Shown: positions 1 to 7,373 of the stretch, piece by piece
How the letters are laid out: the number at the start of each line of letters is the position of its first letter
Position numbering within the stretch: the stretch's first letter is position 1
From: an uncultured Selenomonadaceae bacterium
GTDB taxonomy: Bacteria; Bacillota; Negativicutes; Selenomonadales; Selenomonadaceae
Direction of reading: 5' to 3'
Assembly (NCBI GenBank): GCA_905233965.1
Contig: CAJOFG010000014.1
Location: forward strand, 12,969-28,769
Length of the DNA: 15,801 nucleotides
The notes under the pieces: generated by a model
Databases searched by the model: none
What the model was told of the DNA's origin: nothing
What the model saw: the letters and a program-made list of their open reading frames with translations, nothing else
Made by a program: the position numbers and the translations under genes

Positions 1-2
1 CC

Positions 3-557
3 GGGCGGCGCGGAGTTGCCGGCACAATTTTGGTTCACAAAATTACCGGCGCGGCGGCGGAAACCGGAGCCGATTTGGAAATGGTGAAAAGTATCGCGCA
101 GAGGACGATTGACAACGTCCGGACAATCGGAGTTGCGATAGGACCTTGCACCGTTCCGGCAGTCGGGCATCCGAGTTTTCAAATTCCGGAAAACGAAATG
201 GAATTGGGCATCGGTATTCACGGCGAACCGGGTATCCGTCGCGAACAGATTGCAAACGCCGACGGCATTGTCAAAAAAATGATTGACAGGCTCCTGACTT
301 TTTTGGAATACGCCGGCAACGACGTAATTCTTTTAATCAACGGAATGGGCGCAACCCCCATGATGGAACTTTTAATCGTGAACAAATTTGCGAAAGAATA
401 TTTGTATCGAAACGGCGTTACCGTTTACGACACGATGATAGGAAATTACATGACCAGTATCGACATGGCGGGCTTTTCGATGACGCTGTTAAAATTGGAC
501 GATACCCTTCGCGCTTTTTATGATGCGTCGGCAGATACTTTCGCGTGGAAAAAATAA
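3..557 (+). CDS. dhaK: Dihydroxyacetone kinase subunit DhaK, C-terminal part (5' end outside window)
   Basis: This is the substrate-binding subunit of dihydroxyacetone kinase, which helps phosphorylate dihydroxyacetone to DHAP in the cytoplasm with DhaL and a phosphoryl donor (PTS DhaM or ATP). The frame is open to the left edge. The codons before the TTG at 30 read GRRGVAGTI and continue the typical DhaK sequence, so that TTG is an internal Leu and the gene is cut by the window. The segment GIGIHGEPG (His codon at 219-221) carries the histidine that binds the substrate covalently in DhaK. The ending, with MAGFSMTLLKLDD, fits a complete DhaK C-terminus. About 185 residues are visible of a usual 330-356. 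No dhaL or dhaM follows; the next gene, 21 bases downstream, is an unrelated secreted protein. Any partner must lie upstream or elsewhere. Confidence 0.93.
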   Translation, partial: GRRGVAGTILVHKITGAAAETGADLEMVKSIAQRTIDNVRTIGVAIGPCTVPAVGHPSFQIPENEMELGIGIHGEPGIRREQIANADGIVKKMIDRLLTFLEYAGNDVILLINGMGATPMMELLIVNKFAKEYLYRNGVTVYDTMIGNYMTSIDMAGFSMTLLKLDDTLRAFYDASADTFAWKK

Positions 558-578
558 TTTTGACGGAGAAAATTTTAA

Positions 579-1991
579 ATGACTTCAAAGAAAAAAGTTG
601 CCGCGTTAATTGCGGCTGTAATTTTTTTGTTCAATACTTCGGTCGAAGTTTTTGCGGCGGCGAACGATGATAAAAATTCCGGCGAATACGTTGATGAACC
701 TTTTGCCAAAGAAAAAAAATCCGACGCGAAAAAAATTTCGACGCAAGGTAAAGACAAGGTAACCGATAAAGACAAGAAAAAAGCAAAACTTACGACGAAA
801 CGCACAAAGGATAAACCGAAACAAGTCACCGAGCCGGAAAAATCCAAAACCAAAAAACCTGCCAAACCGACTAAGCCGGCTAAACCGGAACCTGAAAAGC
901 CGGCGGCTAAACCGGAACCGCAAAAACCTGTTGAACCTCAGCCGACGACTCCGACAGAGCCGGAAAAACCTGCACCGACAACTCCCGCAACTCCGGAAAT
1001 TCCGGAAGGGGAAGGCTTGGAATTTTTGGTCTACAATCAAAACGGCGTTATGGCTTTCGCGGTTATCGCGGCGCACGAACAGTATAAACTGCAACCGATT
1101 TTGGCGAAAGGACAAATCAGAGGGCGCGACACTTTGATGCACATTACGCAAAATTTAAGCGACATTGCATTGGTGAACGCCGGATATTTCTCTGCGTCCG
1201 GTTCGATAATCGGCGTGACGAAAATTAACGGCGAAATTGTTTCTTCCGACGATTTTAATCGTTCGGCGATCGGAATTAACGCGGACGGCTCGACAGTTTT
1301 CGGCAGAGTCAGTTACGAAGGAAAAATTATTTTCGGCGACAAAGAATTTTTTGTAAACGGAGTGAATTGCGAACGCACGGAAAATGCCGTCACGATTTAC
1401 AAACCGTCATATGCCGCGACTTCCGGAACGAACGATGCAGGATTGGAAATTATCGTCAGGGGCAACACTGTCAGCGACGTTATCAGCTACAAAGGCAACA
1501 ATCCGATCCCGCGAAACGGATTCATAATCAGCGCGCACGGAAATTCAATCGACTTGCTCGGCGACATTAAAGTCGGCGACAAAATTATTTTGGAAGAACA
1601 TTTGAACAGCGACGACGCGGATTTTGATTCTGCGATTCACGTTATCGGAGCGGGGCCGCGTTTGGTTAAGGACAATCAAATTTTTGTAACTTCACGCGTC
1701 GAAGAATTTCCTTCCGACATAAGCACGGGACGCGCTCCGCGTTCTGCAGTCGGCGTGACGAAGTACGGCGATTTTATTCTTGCCGTCGTTGACGGACGAC
1801 AGGCTCACAGTATCGGTTGCACTTTGGAAGAGTGGGCGACTGTTTTGCGAAACGAATTCGGCGCGGTGAATGCGATAAATTTGGACGGCGGCGGCTCAAC
1901 CGAATTGGTCGTCAAAGATAATTTGGTAAACAGTCCCAGCGACGGTTCGGAAAGAGCTGTCGGAAACGCGGTAGCGATTTTGCCGAAATAA
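579..1991 (+). CDS. Secreted phosphodiester glycosidase (NAGPA/DUF2233-type) with Lys/Pro-rich linker
   Basis: The 470-residue protein has three parts. A Sec signal peptide with a Lys-rich start and a hydrophobic core (residues 7-22) likely ends near VFA at 24-26. A low-complexity linker at about 30-146 is first Lys/Asp-rich, then made of KP, EP and TP steps. The catalytic domain runs from about 147 to 470. That domain shows the family blocks NAGYF, SAIGINADG and, near the C-terminus, NLDGGGSTELVV (from residue 434). The family includes the mammalian enzyme that uncovers mannose-6-phosphate by removing GlcNAc from a phosphodiester. Bacterial members are presumed to act on sugar-phosphate diesters in the envelope, but the substrate here is unknown. 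The ATG at 579 follows GGAG with normal spacing. It lies between dhaK and pssA with very short gaps, so it is probably co-transcribed with them. Confidence 0.88.
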   Translation: MTSKKKVAALIAAVIFLFNTSVEVFAAANDDKNSGEYVDEPFAKEKKSDAKKISTQGKDKVTDKDKKKAKLTTKRTKDKPKQVTEPEKSKTKKPAKPTKPAKPEPEKPAAKPEPQKPVEPQPTTPTEPEKPAPTTPATPEIPEGEGLEFLVYNQNGVMAFAVIAAHEQYKLQPILAKGQIRGRDTLMHITQNLSDIALVNAGYFSASGSIIGVTKINGEIVSSDDFNRSAIGINADGSTVFGRVSYEGKIIFGDKEFFVNGVNCERTENAVTIYKPSYAATSGTNDAGLEIIVRGNTVSDVISYKGNNPIPRNGFIISAHGNSIDLLGDIKVGDKIILEEHLNSDDADFDSAIHVIGAGPRLVKDNQIFVTSRVEEFPSDISTGRAPRSAVGVTKYGDFILAVVDGRQAHSIGCTLEEWATVLRNEFGAVNAINLDGGGSTELVVKDNLVNSPSDGSERAVGNAVAILPK

Positions 1992-2016
1992 TTTAAAAAC
2001 GACGGAGATTTTTGAA

Positions 2017-2712
2017 ATGAGAAGAATGTTACCAAACATTTGCACGGCGGCAAATTTATTTTTCGGAATGTGTTCGATTCTCGCAACTTACGAAGGAAAT
2101 TTTTTTTACGGCTCGATTTTCATTTTGTTGGCGCTGATTGCGGACGGATTGGACGGACGTGTTGCCCGTGCATTGGGTGTTGCGTCGGAGTTCGGGAAAG
2201 AAATGGATTCGCTTTGCGATCTCGGCTCGTTCGGAATTGCGCCGGCTTTTTTGGCTTACTCGTTCTGCCTGCACAATTTCGGAACGGTCGGAAAAGTTGC
2301 CGCGATAATTTTTGCGCTGTGCGGAATGTGGCGGCTGGCAAGATTCAACGTCAACACGAACGTGGTACACGGATTTTTCATGGGGCTTGCGATTCCGGCC
2401 GGCGGTTGTATCGTCGCGTCAACGACTTTGCTTTTCGACGAATTGTCGATTCGTCCGGAAAATTTCGGAATGGTCTACCCGATAACGATAATAATTGTCG
2501 CGTATTTAATGGTCAGCCACGTCCACTATCCGGACTTCAAAGGCGACGGCGAAAAAATTTTTCTCGCGGCAAAAATTTTGGCGTTGCTCATGTTCGCGGC
2601 GATAATTTTTTTCACGTTGCAGGCACCGGTCGGCGGAATTTTGACGGCGATTTTTTCAACCTACGCGGTTTTCGGAATAGTCAATTCGCTGATAACTTTG
2701 ATGACGCGCTGA
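2017..2712 (+). CDS. pssA: CDP-diacylglycerol--serine O-phosphatidyltransferase
   Basis: This integral membrane enzyme makes phosphatidylserine from CDP-diacylglycerol and L-serine, the first step toward phosphatidylethanolamine. The CDP-alcohol phosphatidyltransferase signature DxxDGxxAR(x8)GxxxDxxxD is complete: D43, D46, G47, A50, R51, G60, D64 and D68. These aspartates bind metal and carry out catalysis. The opening MRRMLPNICTAANLFFG is typical of the short PssA type, and several hydrophobic helices follow, ending with one near the C-terminus. Its 231 residues suit this subfamily. The ATG at 2017 has GGAG at 2004-2007. PssA is more likely than PgsA because of the N-terminal sequence and the ADGLDGRVAR version of the motif. 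No phosphatidylserine decarboxylase gene (psd) is visible nearby. Confidence 0.9.
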   Translation: MRRMLPNICTAANLFFGMCSILATYEGNFFYGSIFILLALIADGLDGRVARALGVASEFGKEMDSLCDLGSFGIAPAFLAYSFCLHNFGTVGKVAAIIFALCGMWRLARFNVNTNVVHGFFMGLAIPAGGCIVASTTLLFDELSIRPENFGMVYPITIIIVAYLMVSHVHYPDFKGDGEKIFLAAKILALLMFAAIIFFTLQAPVGGILTAIFSTYAVFGIVNSLITLMTR

Positions 2713-2745
2713 ATTTAATTTTTGTCGCAACGAAAGATATTTTAC

Positions 2746-2751
2746 GGGGAG
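2746..2751 (+). promoter_or_regulatory. Ribosome binding site setting the TTG start of the glycosyltransferase
   Basis: GGGGAG lies 9 bases before the TTG at 2761. The first in-frame ATG, at 2776, would be 24 bases away, too far for this site, so TTG is the preferred start. Confidence 0.65.
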
Positions 2752-2760
2752 TAGTGCAAA

Positions 2761-4020
2761 TTGTTTAACTATCCGATGGACATTGTGATGATACCTTTGC
2801 AAATCGTGCTTTTCCTGTTCACGATGTATTTTTTCGTGATCGGTTTTTTCGGTATGTGGAGATTCAAGGAGAAAAAAAATCTGACGCCGGAAAAAAAATT
2901 CGCCGTCATAGTTGCGGCTCATAACGAAAGCGCGGTTATCGGGCAACTGGTAAAAAATTTGCAGTCCCTGAAATATCCGAAAGAACTTTACGACATTTAC
3001 GTTATCGCCGACAACTGCAAGGACAATACCGCCGAAGTTGCGGAGGAAGCCGGCGCGATTGTCTGCGTTCGCACGAACACGGAGAAAAAAAGCAAGGGCT
3101 TTGCTCTCGAATGGATGTTTGAAAAAATTTTTGAAATGGAGAAGTCCGGGAAAATTTACGATGCCGTTGCAATTTTCGACGCGGACAATTTGGTTCACCC
3201 GAATTTTTTGATTGAGATGAACAACCGGCTTTTGAAAGGCGACAAAATTATTCAAGGTTTCCTCGACGCAAAAAATCCTTACGATACATGGGTATCGGGA
3301 ACTTTTGCAATCGCCTTCTGGGTTATCGATCACGTTTCGCACTTGGCGAAAACGAATATCGGACTTTCTGCGGTTCTCGGCGGCACCGGAATGTGTATCA
3401 CCGTTGACGTTTTGAAAAAATACGGCTGGCGCGCAACCTGTTTGACGGAGGACATGGAATTTACCATGAAATCTCTTGCCGAAGGAATTAAAACGACTTG
3501 GGCGCACGACGCGATTGTTTACGACGAAAAACCGCTGACTTTCAAACAATCTTGGACGCAGAGAAAAAGATGGGCGCAAGGTCAATTCGACGTGGCGCAC
3601 CGGTTCATTCCGAAAATGCTTGTCGAAGGTTGGCGAAGGAAGGACATCAGAATTTGGGACGGTTGCATTTATCTTTTGCAACCTCACTTCCTGATACTCT
3701 CCACATTTTTTATCGTGATGAGTTATCTGCAACTCGCAATCGGAACTTTTTACACGAATATTTATTCGGTCATGCCGTCGCAAATCATGACGGCGATAAT
3801 GATCGGTCAGTATCTTTTGCCCATGATAATTTTAATCAAAGTCCGGGCGAAATTAAAATCTTGGTTCTACATGATTCTCTACCCGATTTTCATTTACACT
3901 TGGATACCGATAATTTTCTTGGGATTCATTCACCGCAACGAACATGAATGGGCGCATACGAAACACACCCGCGCCATGAGTTACGACGACATGAAAAATT
4001 TTGAAGGCAGAGGAGATTGA
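2761..4020 (+). CDS. Membrane-anchored family 2 glycosyltransferase
   Basis: The 419-residue protein is a GT-A fold, family 2 glycosyltransferase acting at the inner face of the cytoplasmic membrane. One membrane helix lies at about residues 8-32. A cytoplasmic catalytic domain follows, with the nucleotide-sugar binding start VIVAAHNES (49-57), IADNCKDNT (82-90), the metal-binding DAD (140-142), the presumed catalytic-base motif TED (229-231) and QRKRW (267-271). The last motif is typical of cellulose synthase- and hyaluronan synthase-like processive enzymes. At least three hydrophobic helices follow between 308 and 390. Donor and product cannot be read from the sequence. No PilZ domain or partner subunit is present, which argues against a BcsA-type cellulose synthase. 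The 48-base gap after pssA has no clear promoter, so joint transcription with pssA is likely. Confidence 0.85.
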   Translation: MFNYPMDIVMIPLQIVLFLFTMYFFVIGFFGMWRFKEKKNLTPEKKFAVIVAAHNESAVIGQLVKNLQSLKYPKELYDIYVIADNCKDNTAEVAEEAGAIVCVRTNTEKKSKGFALEWMFEKIFEMEKSGKIYDAVAIFDADNLVHPNFLIEMNNRLLKGDKIIQGFLDAKNPYDTWVSGTFAIAFWVIDHVSHLAKTNIGLSAVLGGTGMCITVDVLKKYGWRATCLTEDMEFTMKSLAEGIKTTWAHDAIVYDEKPLTFKQSWTQRKRWAQGQFDVAHRFIPKMLVEGWRRKDIRIWDGCIYLLQPHFLILSTFFIVMSYLQLAIGTFYTNIYSVMPSQIMTAIMIGQYLLPMIILIKVRAKLKSWFYMILYPIFIYTWIPIIFLGFIHRNEHEWAHTKHTRAMSYDDMKNFEGRGD

Positions 4021-4038
4021 AAATTTTATCGTTTAATC

Positions 4039-4070
4039 CGGTTGAAAAAAATTTTTTTGACTTTCAACCG
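4039..4070 (+). other. Inverted repeat in the gap before trpB
   Basis: CGGTTGAAA (4039-4047) and TTTCAACCG (4062-4070) form a perfect 9-bp stem around a 14-base A/T-rich loop. A run of six T (4081-4086) begins ten bases further on, just before the trpB ribosome binding site. It may be a weak terminator for the upstream genes or a leader hairpin for trpB. The T run is too far away for a classical intrinsic terminator. I found no T-box signature and no convincing promoter in this gap. Confidence 0.45.
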
Positions 4071-4102
4071 ATTTATAAAATTTTTTAAGGAGGAAAATTT
4101 TC

Positions 4103-5303
4103 ATGGACTACGCCACTTATTTGAAAAAATTCCCGACGGAGGACGGGCGTTTCGGACGTTTCGGAGGAGCATACCTTCCGGATCATCTCATTCCCGTCAT
4201 GCAAGAAATTACAGACGCTTACATGACTATTTGCCATTCGTCACAATTTATCAATGAACTTCGCCGGATTCGTCGCGAATTTCAAGGTCGCCCGACTCCG
4301 GTTTATCACTGCGAAAAACTCAGTCGCAATATCGGCAACGGCAAATGCCAAATTTATCTCAAGCGCGAAGATTTGAACCACACCGGCGCACACAAATTAA
4401 ATCACTGCATGGGCGAAGGTCTGCTTGCAAAATTTTTGGGCAAGAAAAGAATTATCGCGGAAACCGGAGCCGGTCAGCACGGTGTCGCTCTTGCAACCGC
4501 CGCCGCTTATTTCGGACTCGACTGCACGATTTACATGGGTGAAGTCGATATTCAAAAACAAGCTCCGAATGTTGCGCGAATGAAAGTTTTGGGGACGAAA
4601 GTCGTTTCCGTCACTCGCGGATTGAAAACTTTAAAAGAGGCTGTTGACGCGGCTTTTGAAGATTATCTCGAAAATTACAAAGACACGATTTACTGTATCG
4701 GTTCGGCTGTGGGACCTCACCCCTTCCCGATGATGGTTCGCGATTTTCAAATGGTCGTCGGCGAAGAGGCGCGCTCACAATTTTTGGAAATGACCGGATT
4801 TTTGCCGGACGTGGTGACCGCTTGTGTCGGCGGCGGCTCAAACTCAATCGGAATGTTCTTGCCGTTCATAAATGATCCGGTTGAAATTGTCGGTGTCGAA
4901 CCTATGGGACGCGGAGAACGGCAAGGAAGGTGTCATGCACGGTTTTGACAGTTTCATGTTGCAGGACGAAAACGGCGAGCCGGCTCCGGTTTACTCAATC
5001 GCCAGCGGTTTGGATTATCCGAGCGTCGGACCGGAACACGCTTACCTTCGCGACATCGGCAGAGTGAAATACGACGTTGCAAGCGACTTGGAAGCGGTTG
5101 ACGCATTTTTCAAACTCAGCCGTTACGAAGGAATTATTCCGGCTCTCGAAAGTTCACACGCTCTTGCCTACGCCATGCGTTACGCGAAAAATTCGACGAA
5201 CGGCGGCTCTGTCCTCGTCAACCTCAGCGGGCGCGGCGACAAAGATTTGGATTACGTCATCGAAAAATACGGATTCGGCGAAGACTTCAAAGACTTCAAA
5301 TAA
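4103..5303 (+). pseudogene. trpB: Tryptophan synthase beta chain, disrupted by an internal deletion with frameshift
   Basis: Tryptophan synthase beta joins indole and L-serine to make L-tryptophan using PLP. The first part (4103 to about 4915) has the normal start [11 protein letters not shown], the PLP lysine K98 in NHTGAHK, the catalytic E120 in ETGAGQHG and the phosphate-binding GGGSN at 243-247. After GVEPMGRG the frame runs into unrelated residues and a stop at 4946-4948. The remaining sequence resumes in another frame from about 4917 with [13 protein letters not shown] and continues to [15 protein letters not shown] and the C-terminal NLSGRGDKD. Compared with the E. coli protein, the loop between GRG and EGVMHG is about 32 bases short, which also explains the shift. 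A strong AAGGAGG (4087-4093) precedes the ATG. No trpA or other trp gene adjoins. Recent decay or a sequence error are both possible, since both parts are otherwise intact. Confidence 0.85.
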
Positions 5304-5322
5304 TTTTTAAACTGTTTTTAAT

Positions 5323-5351
5323 TTGCAAAAAATTTATCGGTATGTTAGACT
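5323..5351 (+). promoter_or_regulatory. Probable sigma-70-type promoter of the terD group
   Basis: TTGCAA (5323-5328) and TAGACT (5346-5351) are separated by 17 bases, and TG at 5343-5344 forms an extended -10 element. The site lies in the 95-base gap between trpB and the first terD gene, about 50 bases before the start codon. Each hexamer matches consensus at four of six positions. Confidence 0.5.
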
Positions 5352-5398
5352 TAACCGGAAATTGAAATTCAAGAATTTTTTTTGAGGAGGAATTTTTC

Positions 5399-5977
5399 AT
5401 GGCTGTAAGTTTGGCAAAAGGTCAGAAAGTTGATCTCACAAAAGGAAATCCCGGATTGAAAGAAGTCATGATCGGTCTCGGCTGGGACGTAAACAAATAC
5501 GACGGCAGCGCGGACTTCGATTTGGACGCGGCGGCATTTTTGCTCGGCGGCAACGGAAAAGTTACTTCCGACGAAGATTTTGTCTTTTACAACAATTTGA
5601 AACATAAATCCGGCGCAGTTCAGCATTTGGGCGACAACTTGACCGGTGCCGGCGAAGGCGATGACGAACAAATTAAAATCAGCTTGGACAAAGTGCCGGC
5701 GAATATCGAAAAAATTGATTTCACCGTCACCATTCACGAAGCGGAAAGTCGCAAACAAAATTTCGGACAGGTTGAAAATGCTTTTATTCGCGTTGTCGAT
5801 GCGTCGAACAACAAAGAATTGATTCGCTACGACTTGGGCGAAGATTTTTCGATTGAAACGGCGGTTGTTGTTGCCGAACTGTATCGTCACGGCGGCGAAT
5901 GGAAATTTAACGCAATCGGCAGCGGTTTCAGCGGAGGACTTGCCGCTCTCGGTCGCAACTTCGGCGTTAATGTTTAA
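5399..5977 (+). CDS. terD: TerD-family Ca2+-binding protein (first copy)
   Basis: This 192-residue soluble protein covers the full TerD domain. Family hallmarks are the start [21 protein letters not shown] (25-30), the acidic DFDLDAA (39-45) and [13 protein letters not shown] (78-90). Acidic residues in the last two bind Ca2+ in studied TerD proteins. The family is linked to tellurite resistance and to broader stress responses, but its molecular role is unsettled. GAGGAGG (5384-5390) precedes the ATG by 8 bases. A promoter lies upstream and a hairpin terminator lies shortly downstream, so this copy may be made in excess over the following genes. A second TerD gene starts 100 bases later. No TerC, TerB or TerF gene appears, so this is not a full ter operon. 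Confidence 0.93.
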   Translation: MAVSLAKGQKVDLTKGNPGLKEVMIGLGWDVNKYDGSADFDLDAAAFLLGGNGKVTSDEDFVFYNNLKHKSGAVQHLGDNLTGAGEGDDEQIKISLDKVPANIEKIDFTVTIHEAESRKQNFGQVENAFIRVVDASNNKELIRYDLGEDFSIETAVVVAELYRHGGEWKFNAIGSGFSGGLAALGRNFGVNV

Positions 5978-6030
5978 TTTTTCGGAGCAGATAATTTTTT
6001 GGTAATGTGAAATTTAATTTTTGGGAGCAG
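5973..6030 (+). repeat. Short direct repeat between the two terD genes
   Basis: The 18 bases at 5973-5990 and 6013-6030 are identical except for one base (C at 5983, G at 6023). The shared form is an A/T tract followed by GGAGCAG. The first copy overlaps the stop codon of the first terD. The second copy supplies the left arm of the following terminator hairpin. Confidence 0.7.
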
Positions 6031-6060
6031 GGCGAAGTTTTTTTCCCTGCTCCATTTTTT
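6024..6060 (+). terminator. Rho-independent terminator between the terD genes
   Basis: GGAGCAGGG (6024-6032) and CCCTGCTCC (6045-6053) form a perfect 9-bp stem with a 12-base loop. Six T follow at 6055-6060. The ribosome binding site of the second terD starts immediately after the T run, so readthrough here would control the downstream genes. Confidence 0.82.
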
Positions 6061-6062
6061 GG

Positions 6063-6069
6063 AAAGGAG
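6063..6069 (+). promoter_or_regulatory. Ribosome binding site fixing the second terD start at ATG 6078
   Basis: AAAGGAG lies 8 bases before the ATG at 6078. An in-frame TTG at 6021 would place the terminator hairpin inside the coding region and has no ribosome binding site, so it is rejected. Confidence 0.8.
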
Positions 6070-6077
6070 TTTTCAAA

Positions 6078-6686
6078 ATGGCTGTCAATCTTCAAAAGGG
6101 ACAGAAAGTAAATTTGACGAAATCCGACGGCAAAAAGTTGACGAAGTTAATGGTCGGACTCGGCTGGGACGAGGCGGAACAATCTTCCGGCGGCGGTTTC
6201 TTCAGCAAAATTTTCGGCGACAAACAGGATATTGACTGCGATGCGTCGGTTTTCCTCTGCAAGGGAGGGAAACTTCAGACGGTTGATGATGACATCGTTT
6301 ACTTCGGGAATTTGCAACACAAATCCGGAGCGGTTAAGCACATGGGCGACAATTTGACCGGTGAGGGCGAAGGCGACGACGAACAAATTTTCGTAGACCT
6401 CGACAGACTTCCCGGCGAATATGACAAATTGGTTTTCGTCGTGAACATTTACAAAGCCGTTGACCGCAAGCAACATTTCGGAATGATTAAAAACGCTTTT
6501 ATCCGTGTCGTCGATAACGACACCGGCGAAGAACTTTGCCGCTACAATTTGAGCGACGATTACAGCAATATGCTTGCAATGGTTGCCGGCGAAGTTTACA
6601 AACGCGGAAACGATTGGAAATTTAACGCCGTCGGAAACGGCACGACGGATTCCGGTTTGGAAGAATTGAGCCGACGATTCAGATAA
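6078..6686 (+). CDS. terD: TerD-family Ca2+-binding protein (second copy, with inserted loop)
   Basis: This is a 202-residue TerD-domain protein, clearly a paralogue of the preceding one: MAVNLQKGQKVNLTK, GLGWD (27-31), DIDCDAS (51-57) and GDNLTGEGEGDDE (90-102). Its Ca2+-binding acidic clusters are kept. It carries an extra Ser/Gly-rich loop (about 32-50, with SSGGGFFSKIFGDK) between GLGWD and the first acidic cluster. The first copy has only a short link there. Such insertions occur in other TerD relatives. The ATG at 6078 was chosen over an upstream TTG because of its ribosome binding site. A 30-base gap leads to the DUF47 gene with no terminator, so it is probably read together with the phosphate uptake genes. 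The exact role is unknown. Confidence 0.92.
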   Translation: MAVNLQKGQKVNLTKSDGKKLTKLMVGLGWDEAEQSSGGGFFSKIFGDKQDIDCDASVFLCKGGKLQTVDDDIVYFGNLQHKSGAVKHMGDNLTGEGEGDDEQIFVDLDRLPGEYDKLVFVVNIYKAVDRKQHFGMIKNAFIRVVDNDTGEELCRYNLSDDYSNMLAMVAGEVYKRGNDWKFNAVGNGTTDSGLEELSRRFR

Positions 6687-6716
6687 CTTCCACTCGCCGG
6701 AAAGGCAGGTAATGTA

Positions 6717-7373
6717 ATGTTTAACTTTTCCCGCAAAGACACCGAATACTTCGATTTGTTTGTCGAGAACGTGAAAGTTTTTCATCAATGCGCCGTTTTG
6801 CTTGACGACTTCATCAAGGACACGAGCAAATCTTTTGAAAAGCTTGACGACATCATCGAGTTGGAAAAAAAAGCCGACGAGATAAACGACCGGATTGTAA
6901 AAAAACTCAACAAAAGTTTTATCACGCCGATTGACCGCGAAGATATTTATTCGATTGCCGGCGAACTTGCAACCGGCGTCGATATGTTGCAGGGCGCGCT
7001 CCAAAAAATTATCATGTACCGCGCCGGACACGTCACGAAAAAACTTCCGCGTCAGACAAGACTTTTGATTAACACGACGGAGGAATTGGTTAAAGCTTTT
7101 ACCCTGCTTTCCGACATCAAAAAAAATCAAATCAAAATTACCGAAGCGATTCAAAAAATTGCCGAGTACGAAAATTTGGGCGACTTGATTTACCGGAAAG
7201 ATATAAGTTTGCTTTTCGACGAAGCGGCGACTGCCGCCGAAGAAGTCGGAGCAAGCAAGGCGGTTATCCATTTGATAAAATGGAAAGACATTATCGAGGA
7301 CGTGGAAATGACACTCGACCACTGCAAAAAAATTTCCGATATGATTCGGGGAGTGGTTATAAAATATGCTTGA
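6717..7373 (+). CDS. DUF47 (PhoU-like) protein, partner of the Pit transporter
   Basis: The 218-residue protein is cytoplasmic and all helical. It belongs to the DUF47/PhoU-related family, whose genes very often precede pit and which is thought to control or assist Pit transport. Recognisable segments are VENVKVFHQCAVLLDD (17-32), the acidic LEKKADEIND, and FITPIDREDIYSIAGEL, which is characteristic of the family. The acidic helices resemble the metal-binding helices of PhoU. The ribosome binding site is modest (AAGGCAGG before ATG 6717). The stop overlaps the start of pit by 8 bases (ATG at 7366, TGA at 7371-7373), pointing to translational coupling and a shared job. No signal peptide or membrane helix is evident. 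Confidence 0.9.
   Translation: MFNFSRKDTEYFDLFVENVKVFHQCAVLLDDFIKDTSKSFEKLDDIIELEKKADEINDRIVKKLNKSFITPIDREDIYSIAGELATGVDMLQGALQKIIMYRAGHVTKKLPRQTRLLINTTEELVKAFTLLSDIKKNQIKITEAIQKIAEYENLGDLIYRKDISLLFDEAATAAEEVGASKAVIHLIKWKDIIEDVEMTLDHCKKISDMIRGVVIKYA

Noticed and set aside
841..1000. Tandem repeat array or CRISPR-like repeat
   Set aside because: The repeated AAACCG/GAACCT triplets encode a Lys/Pro/Glu-rich protein linker in frame and have no regular spacers.
2656..3783. A 375-residue minus-strand open frame opposite the glycosyltransferase
   Set aside because: It is a shadow of a gene with intact catalytic motifs and has the biased composition typical of such shadows.
4021..4102. T-box or other tryptophan riboswitch upstream of trpB
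   Set aside because: The gap is only 82 bases, far shorter than a T-box leader, and lacks the conserved TGGNACCGCG segment.
4916..4948. Programmed frameshifting in trpB
   Set aside because: About ten conserved residues are missing as well as the frame, and there is no slippery heptamer or obvious stimulatory structure.
6021..6077. Upstream TTG start for the second TerD adding 19 residues
   Set aside because: The extra stretch is the terminator hairpin and has no ribosome binding site. The first TerD begins with MAV, just as the ATG at 6078 does.
5399..6686. A tellurite resistance (ter) operon
   Set aside because: Only TerD-domain genes are present. TerC, TerB, TerA, TerZ and TerF are absent, and the neighbours are phosphate and calcium transport genes.
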